A stretch of 64,000 nt of DNA from Bradyrhizobium diazoefficiens USDA 110 (GCF_000011365.1 NC_004463.1:5628001-5692000); one strand, 5' to 3'. Counted from the first letter of the stretch, positions 46,594 to 56,095 are shown. A program made the numbers and translations. Notes: a model not told the origin generated them from the sequence alone.

Positions 46594-46621
46594 TTGACAT
46601 CAGGCGGTTTCTGGCTAGGTT
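46594..46621 (+). promoter_or_regulatory. Sigma-70-type promoter of rpmG
   Basis: TTGACA at 46594-46599 and TAGGTT at 46616-46621 with a 16-base spacer, about 60 bases before the rpmG start codon. The -35 is a perfect consensus. Confidence 0.7.
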
Positions 46622-46681
46622 GCCGGCCAACGCGGGCCGTTTGGCCGGCTCCAGATTCCCTTCATTTCTGAGGTTCTGAAC

Positions 46682-46849
46682 ATGGCCAAAGCGGTCACCA
46701 TCAAGGTCAAGCTCGTGTCCTCGGCCGACACCGGCTTCTACTACGTCGCCAAGAAGAATTCGCGCACCATGACCGACAAGCTGGTCAAGAAGAAGTACGA
46801 CCCGGTCGCGCGCAAGCACGTCGAATTCCGCGAAGCCAAGATCAAGTAA
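46682..46849 (+). CDS. rpmG: 50S ribosomal protein L33 (bL33)
   Basis: 55 aa, [19 protein letters not shown] at the start, then [22 protein letters not shown] and REAKIK at the end. It is the cysteine-free (C-minus) form, so no zinc ribbon, as usual in Alphaproteobacteria. Component of the 50S subunit near the E site. It has its own promoter 60 bases upstream and a strong terminator 42 bases after the stop, so it is monocistronic. At 55 codons it is shorter than most automated cut-offs. Confidence 0.97.
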   Translation: MAKAVTIKVKLVSSADTGFYYVAKKNSRTMTDKLVKKKYDPVARKHVEFREAKIK

Positions 46850-46890
46850 GAAGATCAAGTAAGATCGCGGGATACGCTACGGACTTTTGA

Positions 46891-46919
46891 CGGGGCCTCA
46901 TGGCCCCGTTTTTATTTTG
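46891..46919 (+). terminator. Rho-independent terminator of rpmG
   Basis: Perfect 8-bp stem ACGGGGCC / GGCCCCGT with a TCAT loop followed by TTTTATTTT. Confidence 0.95.
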
Positions 46920-47016
46920 TCTGTCGTGTCCCGGGCGCGCGGCAACGCGCGGGCGCTGTGGCGCTGGGTCCGGAGCGCGAGACTGAAGCTGACGCGCTAC
47001 TCCTTCTCCACGCCGT

Positions 47017-47139
47017 CATTGCGAGGAGCTCGCGACAAAATTGCGGAGCAATCCAGTCGTTCTGCAGAGGCACCCTGGATTGCCTCGCGGAGCCTGTCAT
47101 CGCGCCGCGCTTTGCGCGGCCGGTGGCTCGCAATGACGG
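47017..47139. repeat. Intergenic palindromic repeat, family A
   Basis: Starts CATTGCGAGGAGCTCGCGAC and ends GGCTCGCAATGACGG, as at 24014-24128, but with a different inner hairpin (GCGCCGCGCTTTGCGCGGC). It fills much of the 434-base gap between rpmG and the next gene; the rest shows nothing recognisable. Confidence 0.82.
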
Positions 47140-47283
47140 CGCGAGCATTCCGCGTTCTGCATGGCTGCCATCTCGGCCGCGGGCCACCGGCAGACATCCG
47201 CTCAACCCTCGGTTGCCCGATCCGGAATGTATGTTACCGTGCACTTACCGGAACGGCATTTCCGTCCCGGATTTGGGAAGGAC

Positions 47284-47849
47284 ATGGTCATGAGATTGTC
47301 ATCAAGCCTTGTCGTGCCTTCAACTGTCGCTGTCTTGTCAACCGTCCTGGTGTGCGGTCCCGCCGCGTCGCAGATCCCGACCGGCTCCGCCGCCACACTT
47401 CCCCCCGTCACGGTCGATGCACCGAAGCAATTGACGAAGCCACCGGCGCCGCAGCGGGCGGCAAACACCGGGGCATCATCGCGCCGGACTGCGTCAACCG
47501 TTCAAACGTCATCGTCAACCGCACGGACGCCTTCGTATGCACCGGGTTCAGTGATGGGGAGGCCAGCCTGGAGAAAGTCGCCAGCAGCTGCAACGGGGGC
47601 TGTGCATCAAGTTTCCCACACGGCAAGGAGCCCTGGATTGGCTGTAGCGAGTCGGGCGGCAACATAGATTATGGACCTTTCTCGCCAACGTGCCGAGACA
47701 CCATCACCCATACGTCCTACGAGAATTGCGTCGAGACGAAGGTGTTCCTGGGCGAGAATCGAAACAGAGCCCACTGGTTCTGCAGCAGCCTGGCCGCCGG
47801 CAACAGGTTTAAGGTCGCAGAACTCAAGCGGTCGGGGCGTCCGCGCTAG
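47284..47849 (+). pseudogene. Cys-rich secreted protein, interrupted by a frameshift
   Basis: The first frame from ATG 47284 encodes a signal peptide (LSSSLVVPSTVAVLSTVLVCGPAASQ) and a Pro/Thr/Ser-rich linker ending APGSVMG. The second frame continues EASLEKVASSCNGGCASSF with cysteines in IGCSES, PTCRD, ENCVE and WFCSS, and stops at 47849. Adding one G to the G-run at 47556-47559 joins both into a 188-aa protein with even sense throughout, so the break is a one-base deletion in a homopolymer. Several cysteines suggest a disulfide-rich periplasmic or extracellular domain. I recognise no named family. The large regulator gene follows on the opposite strand. Confidence 0.68.
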
Positions 47850-47964
47850 TCCCGTCCGCTTGAACTCAGCCCCGGATGTCGGCCCGCGCTTGCCGCGGGT
47901 CGCCACGTTGAAGCCGTCCGATTCCAACGTTGGCGCCAGCAGTCGGCGCCAACGGCCGTCTCCA

Positions 47965-50817
47965 TCACGAGTTCGTCCTGCCGACCAGGGACGCCAACAG
48001 GCGGCCGGCAGCTGCCAGATCTGCCGTCTCCAGGCCTTCCGTGAATTGCTCGAACACGGGCCTTAACAGCCCGCAGGCATCGTCAGGTTGCCCTCGACCC
48101 GCCAACAGCGCAGCCAGATCGATTGCGGTGCGTAACTCCCAGGCGGGCGCGCCTTGGCGACGGCTCAATTCGAGCGACTGCTTGAACCAGCGTTCCGCAT
48201 CGTCAACCCGGGTCGGCATAGCCAGGACGGCGCATCCCCTGACACGCAACGCTTCTGGCATGAAGAAGAGATCTCCATTCTCCTCGGCCCGGCTGATCGT
48301 GTCGTCGACCAATCTTATGGCTTCGCCGACCTGTTCGATTGCGAGGAGCCCTTGCGCCAGGAGAATGTTGAACTCCGTGTTGCGCACCTCGTAGTGCATC
48401 GCGTGGCAGTGCTTCAGGCAACCGCGAAGTGTGTCGACGCCGCCCCTTGCATCGCCACGACGGATCGCGAGGATGCCTTTGTACCCGTAGCCAACATGAA
48501 GATAGGGGCCCAGGGAATGGGACCGGGCATGCGCCACCAGGCGGTCAGCATGTGCTTCGGCGCTTGCGAGATCGCCGTTCCAGACGAATACGTCCGGAGC
48601 CCAGGCAAGAGCGACAGCAAGCGATGCGGGATTGGTGCTGGATTCCGCGTCTTTGATTGTCTCGCGCGCGCGGACCGCGGCCTTGGTGGGATGCCCCTGC
48701 ACCCATAGGCCCCGCGCAAGGCCGAGGCCAACCAGGATACGGTCATCGAACCCAAGATAGGCCCGCTGGGCGTGCGACCAATGCTGGAGCGCAGCCTCGA
48801 GCTCCGACCGGGCGCTGCCGTGCTCACCGATGAAGTGGAGCGCCCTGCCCACGGCCGATTGGGCCAGGGCCATCGCGTGAGGGTCCTCGGCGGCCCCGGC
48901 AACCGTCCGCGCGCGCCTTGCATGATCCAGCGCAGTCTTGAATTCGCCGTCGCGCGTGCAGAACATCGACAGCGTGCCGAGAATTCCAACTTGGCTGAGC
49001 ACGTTGCCGCCTGCCTCCGCAATCGCGAGGCTTCGGTCCAACGCCGCACGCGCTGCGTCGCTCGGCCCGTTCATGTGCATTGACGCAACCCCGAGGTTTG
49101 CCTGGAGCTGCATCTCCTCCGGTTCGCCGCGGGTCCTGCCTTCCAGCGCGACGATTGCGTGCTGCGACCAGCGATAGCATTCGGACAACAGCGACATCGC
49201 CAAAAGGACAGGCGCTGCGGCTGCCGCCAGCTTGATCCCGATTTCGGGATCGCCGCCCTCGCCAAAACACCATTCCAACGCCGCCCGGACATTGTTGAGG
49301 TCGGCAAGGTGCGCCTCCCTTTCAGCGCCGCTCGACAACGCTGCCCATTCCCTTCCCGCCTGCTCCGACCAGCGCCGAAAGTAGTTTGCGTGGCGCACGG
49401 CCAGATCGGCAACCTCCGGATCGGTGATTTCCGTCCCGAGAATGTAAGTGCGCGTCGTATCAAGCAGCCGATAGCGCATCATGGCTCCGATCGGGCGGGT
49501 CGTAACCATCGACTTGGCAATGAGGCTGTCGATCGCGCCAAGGACGGCGGTCTGGTCGACGTTGACGCTTGTGACCACCGCGAGCATTGCGTCCAGCGTG
49601 AAATGTCCGACGAACACGGCCAGCCGGCGAAGTACCAGCCGCTCGACGCTGGAAAGCAACCGGTAGCTCCAGTCCAGCGTTGCCTGCAAAGTCTTATGAC
49701 GCGGCGGCGCGGTGCGCGAACCCAGCCACAACAAGGTCAAGCGCTGGTCGAGCAGAGCCGCCGTATCGCGCAATCCATAGGCCTCGACGCGCCTTGCTGC
49801 CAGCTCTATGGCCAATGCCACGCCGTCCAGCTTCCGGCAGATACCGACCACGATTGGCGCGTCTGCATCGTCGAGATCCAACCGGGCGCCGCTCGCCGCT
49901 GCGCGTTCGACGAACAGCTGCGTAGCTGGGAACGATCGCGCAATTGCCGCCGTTGGCATCGCGTCGTCTGGCGGGCATGCCAACGGCTCCAGTCGATAGA
50001 TCTGCTCCCCATCAACCTGTAGCGCTTCTCTGCTGGTCGCGAGTATGTGGACTTGCGGGGTCTCTCTGAAGACGCACGACGCGAAGGTCGCTACCGACTC
50101 GATCAGATGTTCGCAGGTGTCGAGGATCAACAGGACCCGCTTGTCCCGAAGATAGGCGATCAGGTTCGGCGTAGCGTCGTCCGATCGCACCGATAGTCCC
50201 AGCATGGATGCGACGGTACTCGTCACCAGCCGTGAATCGCTCAACATGCTCAGATCGACAAACAGCACCGCGCCCCCGAATGCCTCAATCAGGTGGTGCC
50301 CGAGCGCGGTCGCGAGCGTGGTCTTGCCGACGCCTCCGAGGCCGACCACCGTGACGAAGCGCGCCACTTCCAGTTGGGCGGCGACCCTTTGCAGATCATC
50401 TTCCCGGTCGATCAATCCTGCGGGACGGACAGGCAGGTTGGCGTTTCGAAAGCTCTCAGCGGCAGCTGATGCCGCCTCGGGCTCCCCGAGCGACCGTGAG
50501 ACTGGCGCTACGAAGCAGTAGCCTCGACCGGCCACGGTCGTTATGTATCGCGCGCCGTCTTTTCCGTCGCCGAGCATCTTGCGCAGGCTGGCCATTTGAC
50601 CGCGCAGGCTGCCCTCTTCGACCGTGACGTTGGGCCAGACCAGCGACAGAAGGTCTTTCTTGCTGATGACTTCATTCGGCGTGGAGACAAGAGCGGTCAA
50701 AATTTCGTAGGCGCGTGCGCCCAAGTCGACGGGAACTCCGTCTTTGGTGAGCAACCGTTCGCTTGCAGTCAGGCGAAACGGCCCGAACGACAGGACTTCC
50801 TTGCCGTGCGTCGTCAT
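47965..50817 (-). CDS. Winged-helix/STAND ATPase/TPR transcriptional regulator
   Basis: 950 aa in three parts. Residues 5-110 form an OmpR-type DNA-binding domain (LSFGPFRLTASERLLTKDG, RGQMASLRKMLGDGKDGARYITTVAGRGYCF). Residues 130-480 form an NB-ARC-like ATPase with P-loop VVGLGGVGKTTLA and Walker B VLLILDTCEHL, plus GLDGVALAIELAARRVE. The rest is a TPR array (EFKTALDHARRARTVAG, AERWFKQSLELSRRQGAPAWELR). Such AfsR/LuxR-like regulators sense a ligand with the repeats and bind DNA on activation. It lies next to the broken secreted protein and is divergent from an AraC gene. Targets are unknown. Confidence 0.92.
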   Translation of the reverse strand: MTTHGKEVLSFGPFRLTASERLLTKDGVPVDLGARAYEILTALVSTPNEVISKKDLLSLVWPNVTVEEGSLRGQMASLRKMLGDGKDGARYITTVAGRGYCFVAPVSRSLGEPEAASAAAESFRNANLPVRPAGLIDREDDLQRVAAQLEVARFVTVVGLGGVGKTTLATALGHHLIEAFGGAVLFVDLSMLSDSRLVTSTVASMLGLSVRSDDATPNLIAYLRDKRVLLILDTCEHLIESVATFASCVFRETPQVHILATSREALQVDGEQIYRLEPLACPPDDAMPTAAIARSFPATQLFVERAAASGARLDLDDADAPIVVGICRKLDGVALAIELAARRVEAYGLRDTAALLDQRLTLLWLGSRTAPPRHKTLQATLDWSYRLLSSVERLVLRRLAVFVGHFTLDAMLAVVTSVNVDQTAVLGAIDSLIAKSMVTTRPIGAMMRYRLLDTTRTYILGTEITDPEVADLAVRHANYFRRWSEQAGREWAALSSGAEREAHLADLNNVRAALEWCFGEGGDPEIGIKLAAAAAPVLLAMSLLSECYRWSQHAIVALEGRTRGEPEEMQLQANLGVASMHMNGPSDAARAALDRSLAIAEAGGNVLSQVGILGTLSMFCTRDGEFKTALDHARRARTVAGAAEDPHAMALAQSAVGRALHFIGEHGSARSELEAALQHWSHAQRAYLGFDDRILVGLGLARGLWVQGHPTKAAVRARETIKDAESSTNPASLAVALAWAPDVFVWNGDLASAEAHADRLVAHARSHSLGPYLHVGYGYKGILAIRRGDARGGVDTLRGCLKHCHAMHYEVRNTEFNILLAQGLLAIEQVGEAIRLVDDTISRAEENGDLFFMPEALRVRGCAVLAMPTRVDDAERWFKQSLELSRRQGAPAWELRTAIDLAALLAGRGQPDDACGLLRPVFEQFTEGLETADLAAAGRLLASLVGRTNS

Positions 50818-51039
50818 TGGAACCGTCGCATTGTGCCCATGCTCCGGACCACATTTTAGGCCAAGGTCCCGCGTCAGGCCAACGGTCGGGAAATTGCCGT
50901 GCAGTCCTCACACTACCAAGGGGAAGGACTGACGCCCCCTAACAACATTTCACAACGCATGACGGGCCATTCGCGACGGTTGGGCTTAGCTTGTTCGCCA
51001 TCGGATAGGACGGCGCACGACAATGTCGAGCACAAGCCC

Positions 51040-51987
51040 ATGAACAAAACCATCTTGCACGATCCCTTGGCGGCTCTGTTCTCGCCGGCGGCGCACCCGA
51101 GGGACGTTCCGGTTCCCGAGCTCCGCCCGGCCGATGTGGAGATGGCGCGGGTCCTCAAGACCGCGCCAATTCGTATGGCCTCCGATCCGTTGGGCGGCGC
51201 CATCGCCCATTGGAAACATGGCGCGCTACATGACGTCGTTGAACCCATGGCCAATCATGTCGTCATGACTTACCCGTGCGGCGTGCAGCGACTTGAGCGG
51301 CGCGCCGGCAAGTCGGTCGCGATCGGAACGGCCCGTTCCGGCGTGGTGACGATCATTCCGGCAGGCTCAAGCGCCCGATGGGACATTGCCGGGGACATCA
51401 ATGTCGTTCAGCTCTACCTCCCCCACACGACGCTCGATCGTGTTGCCCGGGAAGCCCGCGCGGCTGCACCTGGCGACCTCATGGAGCGAACGGGGCATCC
51501 CGATCCCATCACATCCCGCCTGCTGCTGAGTGCAGCGGATGCACTGGACGGCAATGCGGCCCTGGATGCCTTGTTCAGACATCAACTGACAGATCTCCTG
51601 GCCACCCGCATCTTGGCCGCGCACGTCGGTTCGCCTACCGCGATCCAGGCACTGATCGGCGGGCTGTCGCCAACAGCCCTCCGCCGCGCGATCGATCGCC
51701 TGCGCTCGGAGAGCGATTCCGATGTCTCTCTCGCGATGCTTGCTTCGGATGCCGGCCTGTCACGCTTCCATTTCTGTCGTGCCTTCAAGGAAAGCACAGG
51801 GCTCTCGCCGCATGCCTGGCTCCGCCAGTACCGACTCGAGCAAGCCATGAACATGCTGCGCGATACTGACGATTCGGTCGTCTCGATCGCAGCGGCGCTC
51901 GGGTACGCCTCCCAAACCGCCTTTGCCGCGGCGTTCAGAAAACTCGCCGGCGTGACACCGAGCGACTGGCGGCGACGTCTCCGTTAA
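51040..51987 (+). CDS. AraC-family transcriptional regulator
   Basis: 315 aa. The C-terminal double helix-turn-helix is clear: DVSLAMLASDAGLSRFHFCRAFKESTGLSPHAWLRQYRLEQAMNMLRDTDDSVVSIAAALGYASQTAFAAAFRKLAGVTPSDWRR. The N-terminal 200 residues are a cupin-like ligand domain (VVTIIPAGSSARWDIAGDINVVQLYLP). ATG 51040 chosen; no strong ribosome site. Divergent from the 950-aa regulator with a 222-base gap. No enzyme gene downstream on the same strand, so its target may be elsewhere or the divergent gene. Confidence 0.92.
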   Translation: MNKTILHDPLAALFSPAAHPRDVPVPELRPADVEMARVLKTAPIRMASDPLGGAIAHWKHGALHDVVEPMANHVVMTYPCGVQRLERRAGKSVAIGTARSGVVTIIPAGSSARWDIAGDINVVQLYLPHTTLDRVAREARAAAPGDLMERTGHPDPITSRLLLSAADALDGNAALDALFRHQLTDLLATRILAAHVGSPTAIQALIGGLSPTALRRAIDRLRSESDSDVSLAMLASDAGLSRFHFCRAFKESTGLSPHAWLRQYRLEQAMNMLRDTDDSVVSIAAALGYASQTAFAAAFRKLAGVTPSDWRRRLR

Positions 51988-52099
51988 GCAGCAATCGCCC
52001 TGCAGGCGCTGCAATCGGCTGCGCAGCTACAGCTCATTTCCGTGAGATCCTGCGACATCCGCATCCCCCCAAACCGCCGCTCACGAGTCCCCGCCCCGG

Positions 52100-53332
52100 C
52101 TACGCCGTCCGCAGCACCGGCGGCTGCGACGGCCGGATCAGCGCGAACGCCACCTGCACGATGCCGCCGGCAAGACCGAGCGCGACGCCGATGCGCCAGG
52201 CCATGGTGTAGGAGCCGAGCGCGTCGTAGAGCACCCCTCCGCCGTAGGCGCCGAGGAAGCTGCCGATCTGGTGGCTCATGAAGGCGAGGCCCTGGATCAT
52301 CGCCTGCCAGCGCAGGCCGAACATCTCGGCGACCGCGCCTGCCACCAGCGGCCCTACACCCATCCACAGGAAGCCCATGATGGCGCCGAACAGCAGCGTC
52401 GAGAACGACGTCGCCGGCAGCATGAAGTACCAGGCGAGCGCCAGCGAGCGCAGGATGTAGATGCCCCCTAACAGCGCGAGCTTATTCCAGCGCTGGCCGG
52501 CCCAGCCGAAGAACAGCGAGCCCAGCACGTTGAAGCCGCCGATCATGCCGAGCGTCTGCGCGCTCAGCATCGGATCGAGGCCGCAGATCGCGAGGTAGGA
52601 CGGCAGGTGCGTCGTGAGAAACACGAGCTGCATGCCGCAGACGAGATAGGCGCAGGTCATCACCGCGAAGGAGGCGTTGCCGAACGCGGCCGTCGCCACC
52701 GATGCGGCCGTGGCGTCGCCGATATCGTCGGCGGCCGGCTTCGGCAGCGGGACCTTGTCGACACGCCCCGCATACCAGGCCGCAGGGATCATCAGCACCG
52801 ACATGATGACGAAGCCGGCGAGCCCGATGCGCCAGCCAAAGCCTTCGTTGAGCAACTGCCCGATCGGCGCGGACAGCAGCGCGCCGAGCGAGCCCGCGCC
52901 GGAGACGATGCCGAGCACGGTGGACCGGACGGTCTCGGGCACAGCGCGCGCGGCCACCGACATCGCGATCGCCGCCGCGGTGCAGGCGAGCGAGGTGCCG
53001 ATCAGCACGCCGGCGCCGATCATGATGCTGACGAGCCCGCCCGCGGTCGCCATCAGAATGAGGCCTGCGATGTACATCAGCGAGCCGACGATCATGATCG
53101 GGCGGAAGCCGTAGCGCACCGTCATCGCGCCGGCGAGCGGCTGGAGAAAGCCCCAGGCGAGGTTCTGCACGGCGAGCGCCAGCGTGAAATCCGAGATCGA
53201 AATGTGGATGTCGTGAGTCAGCGGCTGCATGAAGATGCCGAGGCTCTGCCGCAACCCCATGCTCAGAGTCAGCATGATCGAGGCGCCGATCAGGATGGGC
53301 AATGTCGGCCGCAGGACCTGCAACAGGGGCAT
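52100..53332 (-). CDS. MFS transporter, oxalate/formate antiporter-like (OFA type)
   Basis: 410 aa with twelve membrane helices. N-terminal RPTLPILIGASIMLTLSMGLRQSLGIFMQPL and IHISISDFTLALAVQNLAWGFLQPLAGAMTVRYGFRPIMIVGSLMYIAGL match the monocarboxylate/OFA-like MFS group. The second half contains WMGVGPLVAGAVAEMFGLRWQAMIQGLAFMSHQIGSFLGAYGGG. The substrate is unclear. Divergent from a TetR gene with a perfect palindrome between them, the usual layout for an efflux gene under local repression. Confidence 0.9.
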   Translation of the reverse strand: MPLLQVLRPTLPILIGASIMLTLSMGLRQSLGIFMQPLTHDIHISISDFTLALAVQNLAWGFLQPLAGAMTVRYGFRPIMIVGSLMYIAGLILMATAGGLVSIMIGAGVLIGTSLACTAAAIAMSVAARAVPETVRSTVLGIVSGAGSLGALLSAPIGQLLNEGFGWRIGLAGFVIMSVLMIPAAWYAGRVDKVPLPKPAADDIGDATAASVATAAFGNASFAVMTCAYLVCGMQLVFLTTHLPSYLAICGLDPMLSAQTLGMIGGFNVLGSLFFGWAGQRWNKLALLGGIYILRSLALAWYFMLPATSFSTLLFGAIMGFLWMGVGPLVAGAVAEMFGLRWQAMIQGLAFMSHQIGSFLGAYGGGVLYDALGSYTMAWRIGVALGLAGGIVQVAFALIRPSQPPVLRTA

Positions 53333-53394
53333 GTTTCTTCTCCCTCGTGGGCGCGGCGCGAGCGCCGACGTCTGCAATATCAGTTGATTTTGAT

Positions 53395-53410
53395 TACACA
53401 GACCTGTGTA
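53395..53410. promoter_or_regulatory. TetR-type operator palindrome
   Basis: TACACAGACCTGTGTA has perfect 7-bp arms (TACACAG/CTGTGTA). It lies 63 bases before the MFS start and 54 before the preferred TetR start, so one site could repress both promoters. Confidence 0.78.
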
Positions 53411-53463
53411 CTTAGGCTATGAAAAGGTGCACGCTGTCAAGCGAACAGGACGCGCGCTGCTGC

Positions 53464-54045
53464 ATGGCTCCCCCGACGACCCCACAGACGATGAAGGAGC
53501 GGATCCTCGAGACCGCCGACAAGCTGTTCTATCTGCAAGGCATTCGCGCCATCGGCGTCGACACCATCGCGGCCGAGATCGGCATCTCCAAGCGCACGCT
53601 GTACAACCACTTCCCCTCCAAGGACGCGCTGATCGCGGCTTACCTCGAGCGCCGTTTCGTAGCTCCGCGCCCCTCCGACAAGCCGCCGGCCGAGCAGATC
53701 CTCGCCACCTTCGATTCGCTGGAGCGCCGTTTTGCGGCGAAGGATTTTCGCGGCTGCCCGTTCGTGAATGCGGTGGCCGAGCTCGGCCCAAAGGACCGCG
53801 CGGTGAGGAAGATCGCGGTCGCCTTCAAGGAAAGCCGCCGCGTCTGGTTTCGCGAGCGGCTCAACGAACTCGGCGTTGCGAATGCGGACGCGCTCGCCAC
53901 GCAGCTCGTGCTGCTGGTCGACGGCTCGATCGCCCAGGACCTCGTCCGCGACGACCCCGCGATGGCGCGCGCCGCGAAGGAAGCGGCGAAGGTGCTGCTG
54001 CGGAATGCGGGGGTGGATGTGGGGGAGCGCAAGCGCGCGAAATAG
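53464..54045 (+). CDS. TetR-family repressor
   Basis: 193 aa. Helix-turn-helix MKERILETADKLFYLQGIRAIGVDTIAAEIGISKRTLYNHFPSKDALIAAYLERR is canonical; the C-terminal ligand domain has FRGCPFVNAVAELGPKDRAVRKIAVAFKESRRVWFRERLNELG, typical of the TetR subgroup with a CPF.NA motif. It probably represses the divergent MFS gene through the palindrome at 53395. Start uncertain: 53419 would add 15 residues. The ligand is unknown. Confidence 0.91.
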   Translation: MAPPTTPQTMKERILETADKLFYLQGIRAIGVDTIAAEIGISKRTLYNHFPSKDALIAAYLERRFVAPRPSDKPPAEQILATFDSLERRFAAKDFRGCPFVNAVAELGPKDRAVRKIAVAFKESRRVWFRERLNELGVANADALATQLVLLVDGSIAQDLVRDDPAMARAAKEAAKVLLRNAGVDVGERKRAK

Positions 54046-54068
54046 CCGCTGTCCCCGTATCGTCAGGT

Positions 54069-54169
54069 GTCATCACCCGCGAAGGCGGGTGATCCAGTAT
54101 TCCAGAGGCGGTTGTGATTGAACCGAGAGGCCGCGGCGTACTGGATTCCCCGCTTTCGCGGGGAATGAC
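54069..54169. repeat. Intergenic palindromic repeat, family D
   Basis: Two hairpins, CACCCGCGAAGGCGGGTG and CCCCGCTTTCGCGGGG, within outer GTCAT/ATGAC arms and an internal CCAGTATTCCAGAG ... TACTGGAT pairing. Sits between convergent genes. The following 170 bases up to the pleD stop show nothing recognisable. Confidence 0.75.
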
Positions 54170-54341
54170 AGCGAAGTTTGCAGGGGCGTCGCGATCCTAC
54201 CAACATACCCCTGTCTTGCCCGACGGGTCAAATGGCGCCGCTGCCAGCGCAAGCCTGTTTGCTACCCGCGTAAGCCCTTGATCCGGCTAGCGCCGGCTAC
54301 TGTGCATGGGGTTGTTTTCGCGACTTTTGTGCGAGCCGCCC

Positions 54342-55715
54342 TCACGCCGCCTGCGACACCACCCGGTTGCGGCCGTCGTGCTTGGCGCGGTACAGCGCGG
54401 TGTCGGCGCGCTTGAGGACGTCGGTGACCGCCTCGCCCTTCTGCTCCAGCGTTGTGAGGCCGATCGAGATCGTGACCTCGATGCGCTTGGTGCCCTTGTG
54501 GATCGCGAACGGCTCGCCCGCGATCGAGCGGCGCAGGCGCTCGGCGACCATGCCGGCGACGTGGAGATCGGTCTCCGGCATCACGATGACGAACTCCTCG
54601 CCGCCATAGCGGCAGGCGAGATCAATGCCGCGGATCGACTTGCGCACGCGCACCGCGAATTCGCGCAGCACGTCGTCGCCGGCATCGTGGCCGTAATTGT
54701 CGTTGATCGACTTGAAATAGTCGATGTCCAGGATCATCAGCGCGAGCGGCTTGCCGCGGGTTGCGGCCTGCTCGGCGAGCGTCGCCAGATGGCTCTCCAT
54801 GTAGCGGCGATTGTGCAGGCCGGTGAGCGTGTCGGTGATCGCCATCTCGATCGAGTTCTGCACGTTGTCGCGCAGATGATCGGTGTAGCGGCGGCGGCGG
54901 ATCTGGGTGCGGGCGCGGGCCAAGAGTTCGGTCTTGTCGATTGGTCGCAGCAGATAGTCGTTGACGCCGATCTCGAGGCCGCGGAGCAGCCGCGTCGAAT
55001 TCTCGGGGTCCGCGATCGCCAGGATCGGCACGTGGCGCGTGCGCTCCAGCGAGCGCGCCTGGCTGCACAGCCTGAGGCCATCGAAATTGTTGAGGTCGAG
55101 CGAGACGATCAGCAGGTCGTAATTGCCCTCGGCGGCGTGGAACAGCGCTTCGGTCGGGTTCGGCTCGACATCGACGGTGTGCTCGGCGGCGAGCAGGCTC
55201 GCCAGCCGCTCATAGGAGGACTGGCGGTCGTCGACCAGCAGGATGCGGCCGCCCTTGCCGGTGTCGGCGACCGCAGTGCGCTCCGGCGCCTGCATGCCGA
55301 TCTCGAGCGAGGTGATGGCGCGCATGCGCAGCTCGTCGGTCATCATCTTCAGCCGCGTCAGCGAGCGCACGCGTGCGATCAGCACGACGTCGGAGACGGG
55401 TTTGGTCAGGAAATCGTCGGCGCCCGCTTCCAGCCCGCGGTTGCGGTCGGACGGGCTGTCGAGCGCCGTCACCATCACGACGGGGATGTGGTGCGTCGCC
55501 GGATCGGTCTTCAGACGGCGGCAGACCTCGAAGCCGTCCATGTCGGGCATCATCACGTCGAGCAGGATGATGTCGCATTCGGCGCGGCGAGAGATCGCCA
55601 GCGCCTCGGTGCCGTTCGAGGCGGTCATCACGTCGAAATATTCGGCGGAAAGCCGGGCCTCGAGGAGTTTGACGTTGGCAGGAACGTCATCGACAACCAG
55701 GATACGCGCGGACAC
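54342..55715 (-). CDS. pleD: Diguanylate cyclase response regulator PleD
   Basis: 457 aa: two receiver domains and a GGDEF domain. The first receiver has phospho-acceptor Asp53 (IILLDVMMPDMDGFEV) and the KP pair (FLTKPVSDV); the second is degenerate. The cyclase has RYGGEEF (active variant GGEEF) with an upstream RGID inhibitory I-site for c-di-GMP feedback. In Caulobacter PleD drives the motile-to-sessile transition at the cell pole. It lies 14 nt after divK, the same order as in Caulobacter, so control by DivJ/PleC-type kinases is likely. Confidence 0.97.
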   Translation of the reverse strand: MSARILVVDDVPANVKLLEARLSAEYFDVMTASNGTEALAISRRAECDIILLDVMMPDMDGFEVCRRLKTDPATHHIPVVMVTALDSPSDRNRGLEAGADDFLTKPVSDVVLIARVRSLTRLKMMTDELRMRAITSLEIGMQAPERTAVADTGKGGRILLVDDRQSSYERLASLLAAEHTVDVEPNPTEALFHAAEGNYDLLIVSLDLNNFDGLRLCSQARSLERTRHVPILAIADPENSTRLLRGLEIGVNDYLLRPIDKTELLARARTQIRRRRYTDHLRDNVQNSIEMAITDTLTGLHNRRYMESHLATLAEQAATRGKPLALMILDIDYFKSINDNYGHDAGDDVLREFAVRVRKSIRGIDLACRYGGEEFVIVMPETDLHVAGMVAERLRRSIAGEPFAIHKGTKRIEVTISIGLTTLEQKGEAVTDVLKRADTALYRAKHDGRNRVVSQAA

Positions 55716-55729
55716 TTTGAACTCACTTC

Positions 55730-56095
55730 CTATCCGATAAAACGCCGGACCGTCTCAATGAACTTGCCGACCGAAATCGGCTTGGACAAATAGGCTTCGC
55801 AGCCGCCCTCGCGGATGCGCTCTTCGTCGCCCTTCATCGCGAAGGCCGTGACCGCGACGACGGGAATGGAGCGCAACTCCGGATCGTCCTTGATCCAGCG
55901 CGTCACCTCCAGGCCCGAGACCTGCGGCAATTGGATATCCATCAGCACGAGGTCGGGCCGCATTTTCCGAACGAGATCCAGCGCCTCGTAGCCGTTGCTG
56001 GTGCCCGTGGTCTGGTAACCGTGCGCCTCCAACAGGTCGCGGAAGAGCTTCATGTTGAGCTCGTTGTCTTCCACGATCAGGACGGTCTTAGCCAT
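55730..56095 (-). CDS. divK: Single-domain response regulator DivK
   Basis: 121-aa stand-alone receiver. Acidic pocket VEDNELN, phospho-acceptor Asp53 in [16 protein letters not shown], and [26 protein letters not shown] match DivK closely. DivK relays DivJ/PleC phosphorylation to the CckA-CtrA cell-cycle pathway. Upstream partner of pleD in a two-gene operon. Confidence 0.97.
   Translation of the reverse strand: MAKTVLIVEDNELNMKLFRDLLEAHGYQTTGTSNGYEALDLVRKMRPDLVLMDIQLPQVSGLEVTRWIKDDPELRSIPVVAVTAFAMKGDEERIREGGCEAYLSKPISVGKFIETVRRFIG

Noticed and set aside
46887-47849. 320-codon plus frame as one gene
   Set aside because: Its first half runs through the rpmG terminator and a family A repeat; only the last ~97 codons are the downstream half of the frameshifted secreted protein.
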